DNA of 60,392 nucleotides, taken from assembly GCF_014237455.1 (NCBI RefSeq), contig NZ_JABZFL010000009.1:1-60392 (forward strand), in the 5' to 3' direction. Below are positions 9,132 through 17,377 of this stretch, one piece after another. Each line of letters starts with the position of its first letter. The stretch's first letter is position 1. The translations under genes and the position numbers were made by a program. The notes beneath the pieces were generated by a model. That model saw only the letters and a program-made list of their open reading frames with translations. It ran no database searches and had not been told where the DNA came from. This DNA is from Desulfobacula sp. (GTDB taxonomy: Bacteria > Desulfobacterota > Desulfobacteria > Desulfobacterales > Desulfobacteraceae).

Positions 9132-10097
9132 CTAAGCCTTATTTATTTTTTGCATAACAAACGGGTGAACGATGCCTTTATTTTCAATGCCGGGCTTTGT
9201 ATTTCGTATAGAGGAAACCAGATTAAGAGATGGCCTGGCATCTTCAATGCCATATCCCCTTCCCTCAAGAATATCTTTATATACCAGAGTATGAAGATCG
9301 GCAAACCCTCCGGAAAATTCAATTTCATCCCCGTCAATTTTTATGGACCTGAATGTCGGGATGGAATTCTGCCGGGTTTCTTTTGGCAAATCATTATTGT
9401 CTGCAGATAAAAACCAGCGCACATTTGCCTTGTCAAGCTCAATAAACCCTGCCATTTTCTTTGATTTCGCTATATGGACTTCCTGATACCGGACATTACC
9501 AAACAGCCAGATCAGCATATCAAAAAAATGTATGCCGATATTGGTGGCTATACCACCTGATTTTGCAATATCACCCTTCCATGAATTAAAATACCATTTC
9601 CCCCGGGAGGTAATATAAGTCAGATCTATATCATATTTTTTTTCTTTACCGGCAGCATCTAGTTTATTTTTCAGTTCAATGATGGAAGGATGAACTCTCA
9701 ATTGGAGGACATTATACACTTTTTTACCGGTTTCTTCTTCCATAAGTTTTATTGCATCAAGATTCCATGAATTTAAAACCAGAGGTTTCTCGCAGATTGC
9801 ATCCGCCCCGATTCTAAGGGCAAATCGTATATGGGCATCGTGCAGATAATTGGGAGAGCAGATACTGACATAGTCTATTTTCCCCATTTCAGTAGACCTT
9901 CTCAGCTTTTCAGCATGCCTGTCAAACCTCTCAAATTCGGTAAAAAAAGAAATATCATAGGAAAAACTGTCAAGGATACCCACTGAATCACTTTTATCCA
10001 ATGCTGCGACCAGCGTATTGCCAGTATCTTTGATTGCTTTCATATGTTTTGGTGCGACATATCCGGCCGATCCTATCAAGGCAAAATTTTTGCTCAA
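9132..10097 (-). CDS. wbpB: Gfo/Idh/MocA-type dehydrogenase, WbpB/WlbA-like
   Basis: 321 residues, with an N-terminal Rossmann fold beginning ALIGSAGYVAPKHMKAIKDTGN, a pattern specific to WbpB/WlbA. The EKP motif (CEKPLVL, about residues 118-124) is conserved in the superfamily. The enzyme oxidises C3 of UDP-GlcNAc-uronate for the following aminotransferase and acetyltransferase steps. The apparent start is TTG, with a GAAAGAGTGG stretch upstream. The UDP-GlcNAc 6-dehydrogenase (WbpA) that must make its substrate is not in this window. Confidence 0.8.
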   Translation of the reverse strand: MSKNFALIGSAGYVAPKHMKAIKDTGNTLVAALDKSDSVGILDSFSYDISFFTEFERFDRHAEKLRRSTEMGKIDYVSICSPNYLHDAHIRFALRIGADAICEKPLVLNSWNLDAIKLMEEETGKKVYNVLQLRVHPSIIELKNKLDAAGKEKKYDIDLTYITSRGKWYFNSWKGDIAKSGGIATNIGIHFFDMLIWLFGNVRYQEVHIAKSKKMAGFIELDKANVRWFLSADNNDLPKETRQNSIPTFRSIKIDGDEIEFSGGFADLHTLVYKDILEGRGYGIEDARPSLNLVSSIRNTKPGIENKGIVHPFVMQKINKA

Positions 10098-10137
10098 ATC
10101 ATCACCACTCTTTCAAATAAAAATTCAACTTAAATTT

Positions 10138-11052
10138 TTAACTCTGACTTTTAAAAAAAGAAACAATCTTTCGATTTCCTGTTATCATAGCAAGCAGACC
10201 TAACAATGCAACATAAATGATCAAAACTCCGTGGGAGGCAATCGCATATTTCATTGATTCCTGCGCACTAAATCCCATCAATAGCAACGATGAAACCCAT
10301 CCCCCTTCATGATTTCCACTGTTGGCAAGCCCCTGAACGGGAAGCATCTGCAAAGGAAATTGAATTGCAGAAAGAAAAACTACTTCGGATAATTTTAAAT
10401 CAAGCCCAATGGATCTAATCATACAATATTGACAAGCATACACACTCATCCAGATAAAAAAAGTAATAAAAATTTCTTTAGAATTAATTTTTAAAATCGT
10501 TGTAATATCAAATTTCGATTGAAAAATTTTTTTTATTAAATAATCGCCAATTTTTCCAATTTTTTTAAGAATCAACCAAGAAAATGTCAATGCAATACCA
10601 GATATAAACCATATGATTTGAACCGCTGAAGAGATTGCCCTTGCACCGGAAAAGGCCCCCATGGCTGTGAAGATCCCCACCATGGAAAGATCCAAAATTC
10701 TTAGTCGCACCAGCGCTCCAATCCCCTCCTTTAGATCAATTTTACCCGTGGCTTTTAGCAGAACCGGCAAAGAGACATCACCTGCCCGCAATGGCAGAAG
10801 ATATGAAAAAAATCCGTGTAGGACTGAAAAATGCAATGCTTCATTAAAAAATTCAATTTTTAAACCAATCAATAGCTTCAACCGAACGCCCCTAAAAATA
10901 TAGCTGATAACATAACATCCAAAACCAATAAAGGCCCAGTAAATATTGAGTTCAAAATATACATTTAAAATATCGTTCCAGTTATAAAAAACGAACCACA
11001 CAACAATAAATAAAAGAAGAACCGACAAAATTTTTAAATATTTCTGATGCAC
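10138..11052 (-). CDS. flippase-like membrane protein (AglD / lysyl-PG synthase TM family)
   Basis: 304 residues with about eight hydrophobic segments. The organisation matches the UPF0104/AglD_N family: a conserved Arg-Gly region (SYIFRGVRLK), LPLRAGDVSLPVLL, and a Gly-rich NSGNHEGGW loop. Members include the membrane part of MprF and proteins proposed to flip lipid-linked sugars. It lies between an acetyltransferase and wbpB in a glycan operon, so moving a lipid-linked glycan is a reasonable guess but not shown. Confidence 0.65.
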   Translation of the reverse strand: MHQKYLKILSVLLLFIVVWFVFYNWNDILNVYFELNIYWAFIGFGCYVISYIFRGVRLKLLIGLKIEFFNEALHFSVLHGFFSYLLPLRAGDVSLPVLLKATGKIDLKEGIGALVRLRILDLSMVGIFTAMGAFSGARAISSAVQIIWFISGIALTFSWLILKKIGKIGDYLIKKIFQSKFDITTILKINSKEIFITFFIWMSVYACQYCMIRSIGLDLKLSEVVFLSAIQFPLQMLPVQGLANSGNHEGGWVSSLLLMGFSAQESMKYAIASHGVLIIYVALLGLLAMITGNRKIVSFFKSQS

Positions 11053-11062
11053 TTTTTTCTTT

Positions 11063-11617
11063 CTATAACCTTGTATAGTCGATACCTTTATAACACTTCT
11101 TTTCCCTAATCACTCGACATGGATTCCCAACAGCTACAACATTTGAAGGAATATTTTTTGTTACAAGTGAATTTGCACCAATCACCACGTTACTGCCTAT
11201 GGTTACACCTGAAAGAACCACTGAATTCATTCCTATCCACACATTATCTCCGATAATTATCGGGGGTGCCTTCAAATGGATATCATAATCATCTTCTTTG
11301 TGATTGGCGCTTATCAATCCGACACCTGGTCCCATCCTGAGATTGCTGCCGATTTGTATACCGTTTCTGGCTTGCACATATCCGTTTGCCGTCATACCGG
11401 GAGCACTATTATTTCCAACTTTAATATTTTTATGAAAAAGTATTCTGGAGGTAAAGTGGACCGGCCAAGGTACTGAGCCATTAAATCTAAAAATTTTTTG
11501 GGGAACAAATAAATAAAGGATGAACAAAAGAGGAATCCCTTTAGCTTTTGGATAAAACAATCTGACCCAAGAAAATATAAATGATAATCGTTCAACTCTA
11601 TTTTTTAATTTTTCCAT
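11063..11617 (-). CDS. hexapeptide-repeat acetyltransferase
   Basis: About 184 residues from the ATG at 11617. The C-terminal two thirds is a left-handed beta-helix (GYVQARNGIQIGSNLRMGPGVGLISANH, then IIIGDNVWIGMNSVVLSGVTIG as successive coils) ending VAVGNPCRVIR, as in the CysE/LacA/NodL group. The His in ISANH is the likely catalytic base. Such enzymes O- or N-acetylate sugars, here probably a residue of the glycan made by this cluster. The frame stays open upstream to 11680, but those codons lie in the 82-bp repeat, so I reject the longer start. No strong ribosome binding site is visible. Confidence 0.7.
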   Translation of the reverse strand: MEKLKNRVERLSFIFSWVRLFYPKAKGIPLLFILYLFVPQKIFRFNGSVPWPVHFTSRILFHKNIKVGNNSAPGMTANGYVQARNGIQIGSNLRMGPGVGLISANHKEDDYDIHLKAPPIIIGDNVWIGMNSVVLSGVTIGSNVVIGANSLVTKNIPSNVVAVGNPCRVIREKKCYKGIDYTRL

Positions 11618-11633
11618 ATCTTGTATCATAAAA

Positions 11634-11715
11634 ACTGAAGTTTCCCATTTTTTATCAGAGATATAGCCGAAGCTGACCACATCTACCTCAAAAGTATATG
11701 TGAAGATATACTATA
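11634..11715. repeat. 82-bp dispersed repeat, copy A
   Basis: 82 bases that recur at 60275-60356 in the same orientation with 4 mismatches and no gaps. One end carries a small inverted repeat (AGTATAT...ATATACT, 11693-11712). It sits in the 129-base gap between the acetyltransferase and GT-C genes. It has no transposase and is too short to be a complete insertion sequence. Its nature is unknown. Confidence 0.8.
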
Positions 11716-11746
11716 CCACCACCTGAGTATCCTACGAGCCAGACAC

Positions 11747-13399
11747 CTATTTAAGATGATAGAGACCATATCCACCTTTTGTGAACGATATAATAACAGA
11801 TAGATTGAAAAAATCTTTGATTATAATTTTTTCTTGTTTTGAAAAGTTTACATTGACCCAGTTATTGAATTTCTCATAGTTCAAAACAATATCAGTAAAT
11901 TTAAGGAGTTTAAGTTCTGATAGAATATCGTTGCACGTATTGGATTTTTTTATTATTTCTCTTAAATCACCTGTATTAAAATTGATTTCATGGTCCGAGT
12001 AGTATCCACGATTTCCAAGAAACAAACCCAATAACTTTGTATTCTCATTTAAATTTGAATTTGAAAAATTTAAAACCGCAAATTCTGGTCTGTATTTTTC
12101 AATATACTCTTCCCGTGTTACTCGCTTTGACAAATACAACAAAGGATCAACATACTTGAATAGCTTATACAAATAGATACCATTCAAACTCATCATAGAA
12201 AAAACAAAAGCAGTACTGATAAAAATGCAACCACGATAAATATACATACCCTTATCATTTTTTTTTATTTGAGGTAATATTTTTCTAAAAATATTTTTAA
12301 CGCCGTAAGCAGATAAAATAACCAGGGGAGGTATTGCCGGCCCTATCCATCTAATTCGCATGTCTTGTTGGAAAAAAACAGACATAATATACAAAAAAGA
12401 AAAAGACAATAAAACCTTTTGTTCAAAAAAATCTTGTCCAGGTTTATATGCTCGAAAACTTACAAAAGCGAATATAGGCAGGATTAAAAGAAGAGGATTT
12501 AATTTTCCATCGAAAAATTTTGGATTATCATCTTCTCCCTGAAAAAAAATCCTAACAGGTATGAGAGCAGTTTTCCACCAGGGTTCCTTATAAACATGCT
12601 TTCGTACCAGGAAATGATTCATTGTTGGCTTAGAGGTTGTTTTATTATTGTTTAATTCATCGTTAGAATTAAACAAATTATCATAAAGAGGATAAACCGG
12701 ATTTTTTGTCCATATATAATTTTTAATCATCCAAGGTGAAAAAACAAAAATAGAAATAAAAAAGAACATAAAGGCAAACCCCAAGGCCTTAAATTGTATG
12801 GATAAATTTTTTTTTTCCATTTTCAAATAAATAACAGGGGTGAAAAAAGTTAAAAGGAATAAAGAGATAAGGCCGTTATATTTTGTACTTAATGCGAGCC
12901 CACAAAAAATGGCAGCCAGTATGACCCAAAAAAAAGTTTTTTGTTCATGCCATTTTAACAAACATAATAAAGATGCCGTTGAAAAAAAAATTAATCCCAA
13001 ATCAACATATACAGTTACCGAGAGCTTGACAATGACAGGCATGGAAAGAAAAAAAAGAACACTGAAAAAAGCGTAAATAGATCCGACTTTTTTTTGAGTA
13101 TAATTTAAAACAAGAAAAGCAGTTAACAAAGCAAAAGAAAAATGAATGTACTTTGGAACAATATCATTATTAAACATAAGTGGGATGCAATATATAAGAT
13201 CAAGCAATTGAGGATAGTAAGAAGGGATAATATCCGGTAGTTCAATGACACCACCCTGCTGAACATATAGTTTGGGAACGGCAAGATGGTGAGTTAAGGC
13301 ATCCCTGCTAACTGGTGGAACCAAACACATTAATAGAATAGTTGACAGCAGTACAATTATTAAAAGAAAGTAAAGCCATTTTTTATCTAACATGTTCAT
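11747..13399 (-). CDS. GT-C family integral membrane glycosyltransferase
   Basis: 550 residues with about ten membrane segments. The first outside loop carries S-R-D33-A-L-T-H37-H38, the acidic motif of GT-C enzymes (ArnT/PMT type), which use polyprenyl-phosphate sugars on the outer face of the membrane. A soluble C-terminal part of about 150 residues follows. The start ATG overlaps the stop of the upstream VKOR-DsbA gene (ATGA), so the two are translationally coupled. The acceptor is unknown; lipid A, a polysaccharide or a protein are all possible. Base composition is strongly AT-rich compared with genes after 17 kb. Confidence 0.7.
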   Translation of the reverse strand: MNMLDKKWLYFLLIIVLLSTILLMCLVPPVSRDALTHHLAVPKLYVQQGGVIELPDIIPSYYPQLLDLIYCIPLMFNNDIVPKYIHFSFALLTAFLVLNYTQKKVGSIYAFFSVLFFLSMPVIVKLSVTVYVDLGLIFFSTASLLCLLKWHEQKTFFWVILAAIFCGLALSTKYNGLISLFLLTFFTPVIYLKMEKKNLSIQFKALGFAFMFFFISIFVFSPWMIKNYIWTKNPVYPLYDNLFNSNDELNNNKTTSKPTMNHFLVRKHVYKEPWWKTALIPVRIFFQGEDDNPKFFDGKLNPLLLILPIFAFVSFRAYKPGQDFFEQKVLLSFSFLYIMSVFFQQDMRIRWIGPAIPPLVILSAYGVKNIFRKILPQIKKNDKGMYIYRGCIFISTAFVFSMMSLNGIYLYKLFKYVDPLLYLSKRVTREEYIEKYRPEFAVLNFSNSNLNENTKLLGLFLGNRGYYSDHEINFNTGDLREIIKKSNTCNDILSELKLLKFTDIVLNYEKFNNWVNVNFSKQEKIIIKDFFNLSVIISFTKGGYGLYHLK

Positions 13400-14559
13400 T
13401 TTCTCAAAGAATCCAAAACATATTTAGGAATATAACCAGTGTACATCTGACCATTGATAAGATATGAAGGGGTACCATAAATATTATTTTTCAAACCTGC
13501 TATTATATCTCTGTATAGTTTTTGTGTTATTCTTGGACTATTTATCTCTGCTGCCATTTTATCAGGTTCAAAATTGACTGATTCAGCAATTTCCTCCAAA
13601 TATATTGCACCTCTGCTCATATCATATGTGTATAGCAGATCATTGATCTCCCAGAATCTATTCTTTTCAGAAGCGTATATGGCTATTAATGCGAGTATCC
13701 CCGACCCAGGGCTTAATGGCTCTTTAACAATGGGATTGAATTTATGATCCATTGGAAAGTGCCTGTGAATCAATCTTAATTTATCAGGATATGTCGCAAT
13801 TAACGTTCTTAAAAAGAAATGCAGTTTTCTGCACTGGAAGCATTGATAATCTGCAAATTCGGTAATAGTCAGTTCCGGGTTTTCTGCACCAATCCAAGGA
13901 TACCCGCCCTCAGTATACCCTGTTTTAATATCTTTTGCATTCAGAGGAGGTGACAGTTCCCAGTAGTGGGGGAAAAAGAACATCAAAGACAAAAAGGCTG
14001 CGATAGATATTGTACCCAAAGTAATGACCATTTTTTTGCATTTCTTCCAGAATAAAAAATCTTTTTTCAGTAAATTAATAAAAGAGTCTTTTTCAAAGCG
14101 CCTTCTAATCAACCAGAACATATAGAAGAGCATAAAATTAATCCCATAGATCACAATACACATGATGCAGTAAGAATGAATTTTAGCAGCGGAAATAATT
14201 CCTAAAAACAGGCCTATGGCACTATACAAAACTCCTATTAACAAGAGAGTGGATAATGCCCCCATTTTTTTTTCTTTGACATTCAATGAAAAGAATAAAA
14301 TAATGATTATCAGGATATATCCCAAAACACCCCAAATTGGGACAGGTACTCCAAGAAAAATTGAATAAGGACTTTGGGAAACCGTATCACAATTAATTGA
14401 TTTTGAAACGGCACAAAAACTTTTATAGCCAATGTCCGTATAATTTTTGAAATGGGATATTGACAAATATGTTGACACCAGCAATCCAGCTATTGCTAAT
14501 GAAATAATCATAACAAAATAAACAAATACAGGCCATGGTTTGATATGATATGATTTCAT
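13396..14559 (-). CDS. VKOR-DsbA fusion, disulfide bond-forming enzyme
   Basis: 387 residues from the ATG at 14559 (a TTG four codons earlier is possible). The N-terminal VKOR domain has four or five membrane helices, loop cysteines C49 and C57 (F-C-A-V-S-K-S-I-N-C-D) and the active-site pair C131-I-M-C134. After another membrane helix, a DsbA-like thioredoxin domain carries C240-F-Q-C243 and a cis-Pro loop G-T-P-S-Y near residue 361. Known VKOR homologues pass electrons from DsbA-type thiols to quinone, so one chain can both oxidise substrate and recycle itself in the periplasm. The adjacent pilin has two cysteines and PilY1 has several, so pilus proteins are likely clients. Confidence 0.85.
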   Translation of the reverse strand: MKSYHIKPWPVFVYFVMIISLAIAGLLVSTYLSISHFKNYTDIGYKSFCAVSKSINCDTVSQSPYSIFLGVPVPIWGVLGYILIIIILFFSLNVKEKKMGALSTLLLIGVLYSAIGLFLGIISAAKIHSYCIMCIVIYGINFMLFYMFWLIRRRFEKDSFINLLKKDFLFWKKCKKMVITLGTISIAAFLSLMFFFPHYWELSPPLNAKDIKTGYTEGGYPWIGAENPELTITEFADYQCFQCRKLHFFLRTLIATYPDKLRLIHRHFPMDHKFNPIVKEPLSPGSGILALIAIYASEKNRFWEINDLLYTYDMSRGAIYLEEIAESVNFEPDKMAAEINSPRITQKLYRDIIAGLKNNIYGTPSYLINGQMYTGYIPKYVLDSLRK

Positions 14560-14564
14560 TGTTG

Positions 14565-16658
14565 TTAACAAACTAAAAAATTTAATTTTATATCCTTTTT
14601 TGAAACCTTTGAAAGGTTTTGAGCACTTTCGAATAACTTTGCTGAAATTACTGGAACCAATAATTGAAAAGACACAGTTGTTGATGTATCGTCTTGGGAA
14701 AGTTCCTCTAAAGTTGATGTGATCCTTTTGATAGAAAATAAATCAAATAATCTTTCCAAATAAAAATTTGTCTTCAAGCCATCATCTGACCTTATACTGT
14801 TTTCAATAAGACATAGGTTTATAATAATTTCATCAGGTTTGGCTTGATAAGCCAATTTAAAGAACCATTCCGCTCGATTGTAGTATCCCATTAAGCTTAA
14901 TGTAGCTCCTATATTAATTTTGGGATAATTAAAAGTCGGTGCAATATGTAATGCATGTTTCAAATAAGTTAGTGCCTCTTTGTATCGCCCCTGTTTTAAT
15001 AAAATGAAACCTTTAATATTCAGGTATTGGGCGTGATAATAATATTGAGACAATAAAATATCGGCTTTTTCGGATGCTTCTTGCAATTTTCCAAGCTTAA
15101 TAAGTGCCAAAGTCAGATTATATAGCCCTCTTTCATTTTCAGGATATATTTCCAATACTTTCATATAAAAATTAATTGCTTTTTGGTAATCCTGATTTTT
15201 AGTATAAATATTACCGATATTATTCAAAGATACAACTAAAGACCGTTTAGGTTGTTGGGATTTTAATGATATCGCCTTATAATAAAACCCAAGAGCCTTT
15301 TCATCCTGATTTTGATTTTGATAATATTGAGCAAGTATCTGATAAGGGGCTGCAAGAGTTGGGTGTTTTTTTTGCACATCCTCCCATAATGATTTTTCAG
15401 TACTCCATGCCATGTTTCTTATATAAGTGCCAATGCCAAATCCAATAATTAAAAAAATAGTGAACAAAACAAGAATTGATTTCATAAATCTTCTCTGCTG
15501 ATAATGATCGATACTAACTTTTAGAAAAACAGCAAGAGGTAAAAACAGGAAAAAAGAAGGCAGATAATTGCGATGCTCGAAAATAAGTTCAAGAGGCAGG
15601 ATCGTTGACTCAATTATGTGATTTAAAAAAAAGAACAAAATTGCAAAGGAAATCAAGGGTTTTCTTTTAACAAGAACGACCCCGGCATAAATTAAAATTA
15701 TAATTAATAAAATAGAAGGAAGGGTTGTCCATGGTTCAAACAAAGAAGTTGAGATATCAATATCGTGTTTAATGGAAAATCGATATGGGGCAGGATAAAA
15801 AATCTGAGTAAGATAAAAAACAATAAGCCTTGGTGAGGTCAACAACCGTTGTATTAGATTAAAAGGGCGATGCTCATACCCATTAAGAAAGAAAGAAAAA
15901 GTGTCTTTTCCCTTGAAAATCATACAATAAATAGAAAAAAAGATTACTATTGTTACCAATATATACAGGACGATCAGTTTTCTTGTTTTAAAAAGCTTTA
16001 AATTTGAAAAAAAAATGATTTCAATTAACAGCAAAGCCAGAGGCAGTGTAGCAGCATTTTCTTTCGAAGCCATTGCAAATAGAAAACCAGTAAAACAACA
16101 AAAATAAAAAAAAAACCTATTTGATATAGAAATTCTGGCTTTGATATAAAAATAAATACTAATAATATAAAACATTGCTGCAAGAGATGCCATTCTCTGA
16201 ACAATATAAGTCACGGCCTGAACTTGGATTGGATTAATTGCCCACAATACTACAGCAAATAAGGCAACAAAGTATTCATTTCCTGCAAAATCTTTTTTTA
16301 GTTTTGGCGTTTTAAATAAATTTAAGATAGTTATGAATAAAATGGAAGCTGTAATGAAATGTATTAAAACATTAACAACATGATAGCCTTTGGTACTGTC
16401 TTGACCAAAATACCAGTTTATCGCAAGTGTCATGCAGGCCAAAGGGCGGTAAAAGCGTTTTTGTCCATCAAATTCCGTATAAAAAGACTTAGTAATTGAC
16501 TTATAGCTTAAATCTTTGATGTGAAGGCTTGTATTGTTAATTATATTAGGATAGTCATCAAGGTGCCACGAAGCATGAAAGGTATTATTGTAAACTAAAA
16601 AAATTAAAACTCCAATAAGCAGAACACCTGAATATTTTTTATCCCTTATGGTTTCCAT
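14565..16658 (-). CDS. GT-C-like membrane protein with C-terminal TPR repeats
   Basis: About 697 residues from the ATG at 16658. Residues about 10-420 hold around ten membrane helices, with W-H-L-D34-D35-Y-P in the first outside loop, the acidic motif of the GT-C fold. The C-terminal 270 residues contain several TPR units (PKRSLVVSLNNIGNIYTKN, AINFYMKVLEIYPEN, ALTYLKHALHIAP). This layout matches TMTC-type and bacterial 'TPR protein O-glycosyltransferase-like' proteins, some of which glycosylate proteins. It lies just downstream of the pilin gene. A longer reading begins inside the pilin terminator hairpin (16700-16744), and no strong Shine-Dalgarno is visible for either start. Confidence 0.65.
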   Translation of the reverse strand: METIRDKKYSGVLLIGVLIFLVYNNTFHASWHLDDYPNIINNTSLHIKDLSYKSITKSFYTEFDGQKRFYRPLACMTLAINWYFGQDSTKGYHVVNVLIHFITASILFITILNLFKTPKLKKDFAGNEYFVALFAVVLWAINPIQVQAVTYIVQRMASLAAMFYIISIYFYIKARISISNRFFFYFCCFTGFLFAMASKENAATLPLALLLIEIIFFSNLKLFKTRKLIVLYILVTIVIFFSIYCMIFKGKDTFSFFLNGYEHRPFNLIQRLLTSPRLIVFYLTQIFYPAPYRFSIKHDIDISTSLFEPWTTLPSILLIIILIYAGVVLVKRKPLISFAILFFFLNHIIESTILPLELIFEHRNYLPSFFLFLPLAVFLKVSIDHYQQRRFMKSILVLFTIFLIIGFGIGTYIRNMAWSTEKSLWEDVQKKHPTLAAPYQILAQYYQNQNQDEKALGFYYKAISLKSQQPKRSLVVSLNNIGNIYTKNQDYQKAINFYMKVLEIYPENERGLYNLTLALIKLGKLQEASEKADILLSQYYYHAQYLNIKGFILLKQGRYKEALTYLKHALHIAPTFNYPKINIGATLSLMGYYNRAEWFFKLAYQAKPDEIIINLCLIENSIRSDDGLKTNFYLERLFDLFSIKRITSTLEELSQDDTSTTVSFQLLVPVISAKLFESAQNLSKVSKKDIKLNFLVC

Positions 16659-16699
16659 AATTTTTAATTGAAATAATACAATTCTTTTTTCCTGTCCAT

Positions 16700-16744
16700 A
16701 AAACATCAATAGGGAAGGCTATTTGCCTTCCCTATTGATGTTTT
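16700..16744 (-). terminator. rho-independent terminator downstream of the pilin gene
   Basis: Perfect 20-bp inverted repeat (arms 16700-16719 and 16725-16744) with a 5-base loop and a T-rich foot on each side, starting 26 bases after the pilin stop. It would end the pilin transcript before the GT-C/TPR gene. It may allow partial read-through, since no separate promoter for that gene is evident. Confidence 0.85.
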
Positions 16745-16770
16745 CAATTAAATCAGAACCATATGAAGTG

Positions 16771-17160
16771 TTATTGCAATGTCTTTGTAACTACGCTACC
16801 AGTCCAATCGGGCTGAGCTGCTGCATAATCAGCAGGACACCTGCCACTGCTATCTGTCACTGTAATCACTATAGCATCTACACTACCGCTTATTGTAGCA
16901 GTGTTTACAGCACCTGTGGGCCCGGATAATGTCAAACCAAGATTAGCTAAAGTTGCAAGAGCTGTATGTGAAGGGATAGCATAATAGTCAGCAAGAGCTG
17001 CTGCAATCATATTCGCATCAGATTCTGCTGCAGAACAATAGGCCTTATCCCTGTATGCAATAAAATTAGGAATTGCTATTGCTGCCAGAATTCCGATGAT
17101 TGCAATAACAATCATCAACTCAATAAGTGTAAAACCTTTTTGTGAACGATTTTTTTTCAT
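16771..17160 (-). CDS. pilA: type IV major-type pilin, PilA-like
   Basis: 129 residues from the ATG at 17160, chosen for its AAGGAG site; the open frame extends 14 codons further. Leader MKKNRSQKG, prepilin peptidase site G9|F10, TLIELMIVIAIIGILAAIAIPNF, and Glu at mature +5 (E14). The mature subunit is a short pilin of about 120 residues with two cysteines, C42 and C108, able to form a disulfide. The low-complexity Ala/Thr/Ser-rich C-terminal domain is typical of deltaproteobacterial pilins. It is a monocistronic unit with its own sigma-54 promoter and strong terminator, as expected for an abundant filament subunit. That it is the major pilin is inferred from this context. Confidence 0.85.
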   Translation of the reverse strand: MKKNRSQKGFTLIELMIVIAIIGILAAIAIPNFIAYRDKAYCSAAESDANMIAAALADYYAIPSHTALATLANLGLTLSGPTGAVNTATISGSVDAIVITVTDSSGRCPADYAAAQPDWTGSVVTKTLQ

Positions 17161-17220
17161 AATAGTCTCCTTAGTTTTTGGTTTAAAAAAAATGGTTATC
17201 ATTTCTTGCTTTTATACAGA

Positions 17221-17236
17221 AGCATAATGTATGCCA
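17221..17236 (-). promoter_or_regulatory. sigma-54 promoter of the pilin gene
   Basis: On the minus strand TGGCATACATTATGCT has GG and GC separated by exactly 10 bases, the hallmark of a -24/-12 promoter. The predicted start is near 17210, leaving a 5' leader of about 50 bases before the pilin ATG. pilA genes are commonly sigma-54/PilR-dependent, and both rpoN and a PilR-like gene lie in this window. Confidence 0.75.
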
Positions 17237-17317
17237 TTATGAAAAAAATTCTCTAGCTATTTGATTTAATGCACATAGTCTCTCATAAGCTCAGTTGATA
17301 GATAAGCACATGGTTAT

Positions 17318-17344
17318 ATGTATTGACATTTTATGTCAATACAT
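17318..17344 (-). promoter_or_regulatory. candidate PilR-like enhancer site upstream of the pilin gene
   Basis: Perfect inverted repeat with 12-bp arms (ATGTATTGACAT and its complement) around TTT. Its centre lies about 121 bp upstream of the predicted sigma-54 start, the usual place for an NtrC-type activator. The core TTGAC-N7-GTCAA (17323-17339) is repeated upstream of fimT. It lies between the divergently placed features of the pilin promoter and the 3' end of the activator gene. Confidence 0.65.
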
Positions 17345-17377
17345 TCCAAAAAATGGAATTTATCAATTCGTAAGACA

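Noticed and set aside
11618-11680. Longer start for the acetyltransferase
   Set aside because: The extra codons lie in the 82-bp repeat and have no ribosome binding site; the fold is complete from 11617.
16771-17160. Conductive 'e-pilin' of the Geobacter type
   Set aside because: The pilin has a two-cysteine, Ala/Thr-rich C-terminal domain and lacks the dense aromatic pattern of Geobacter PilA.
17343-17359. ATTCCA-N5-TGGAAT hairpin after the pilR-like stop
   Set aside because: The stem is only 6 bp and has no T tract, so it is a poor terminator; it may be part of the upstream control region, but nothing links it to the shared repeat.
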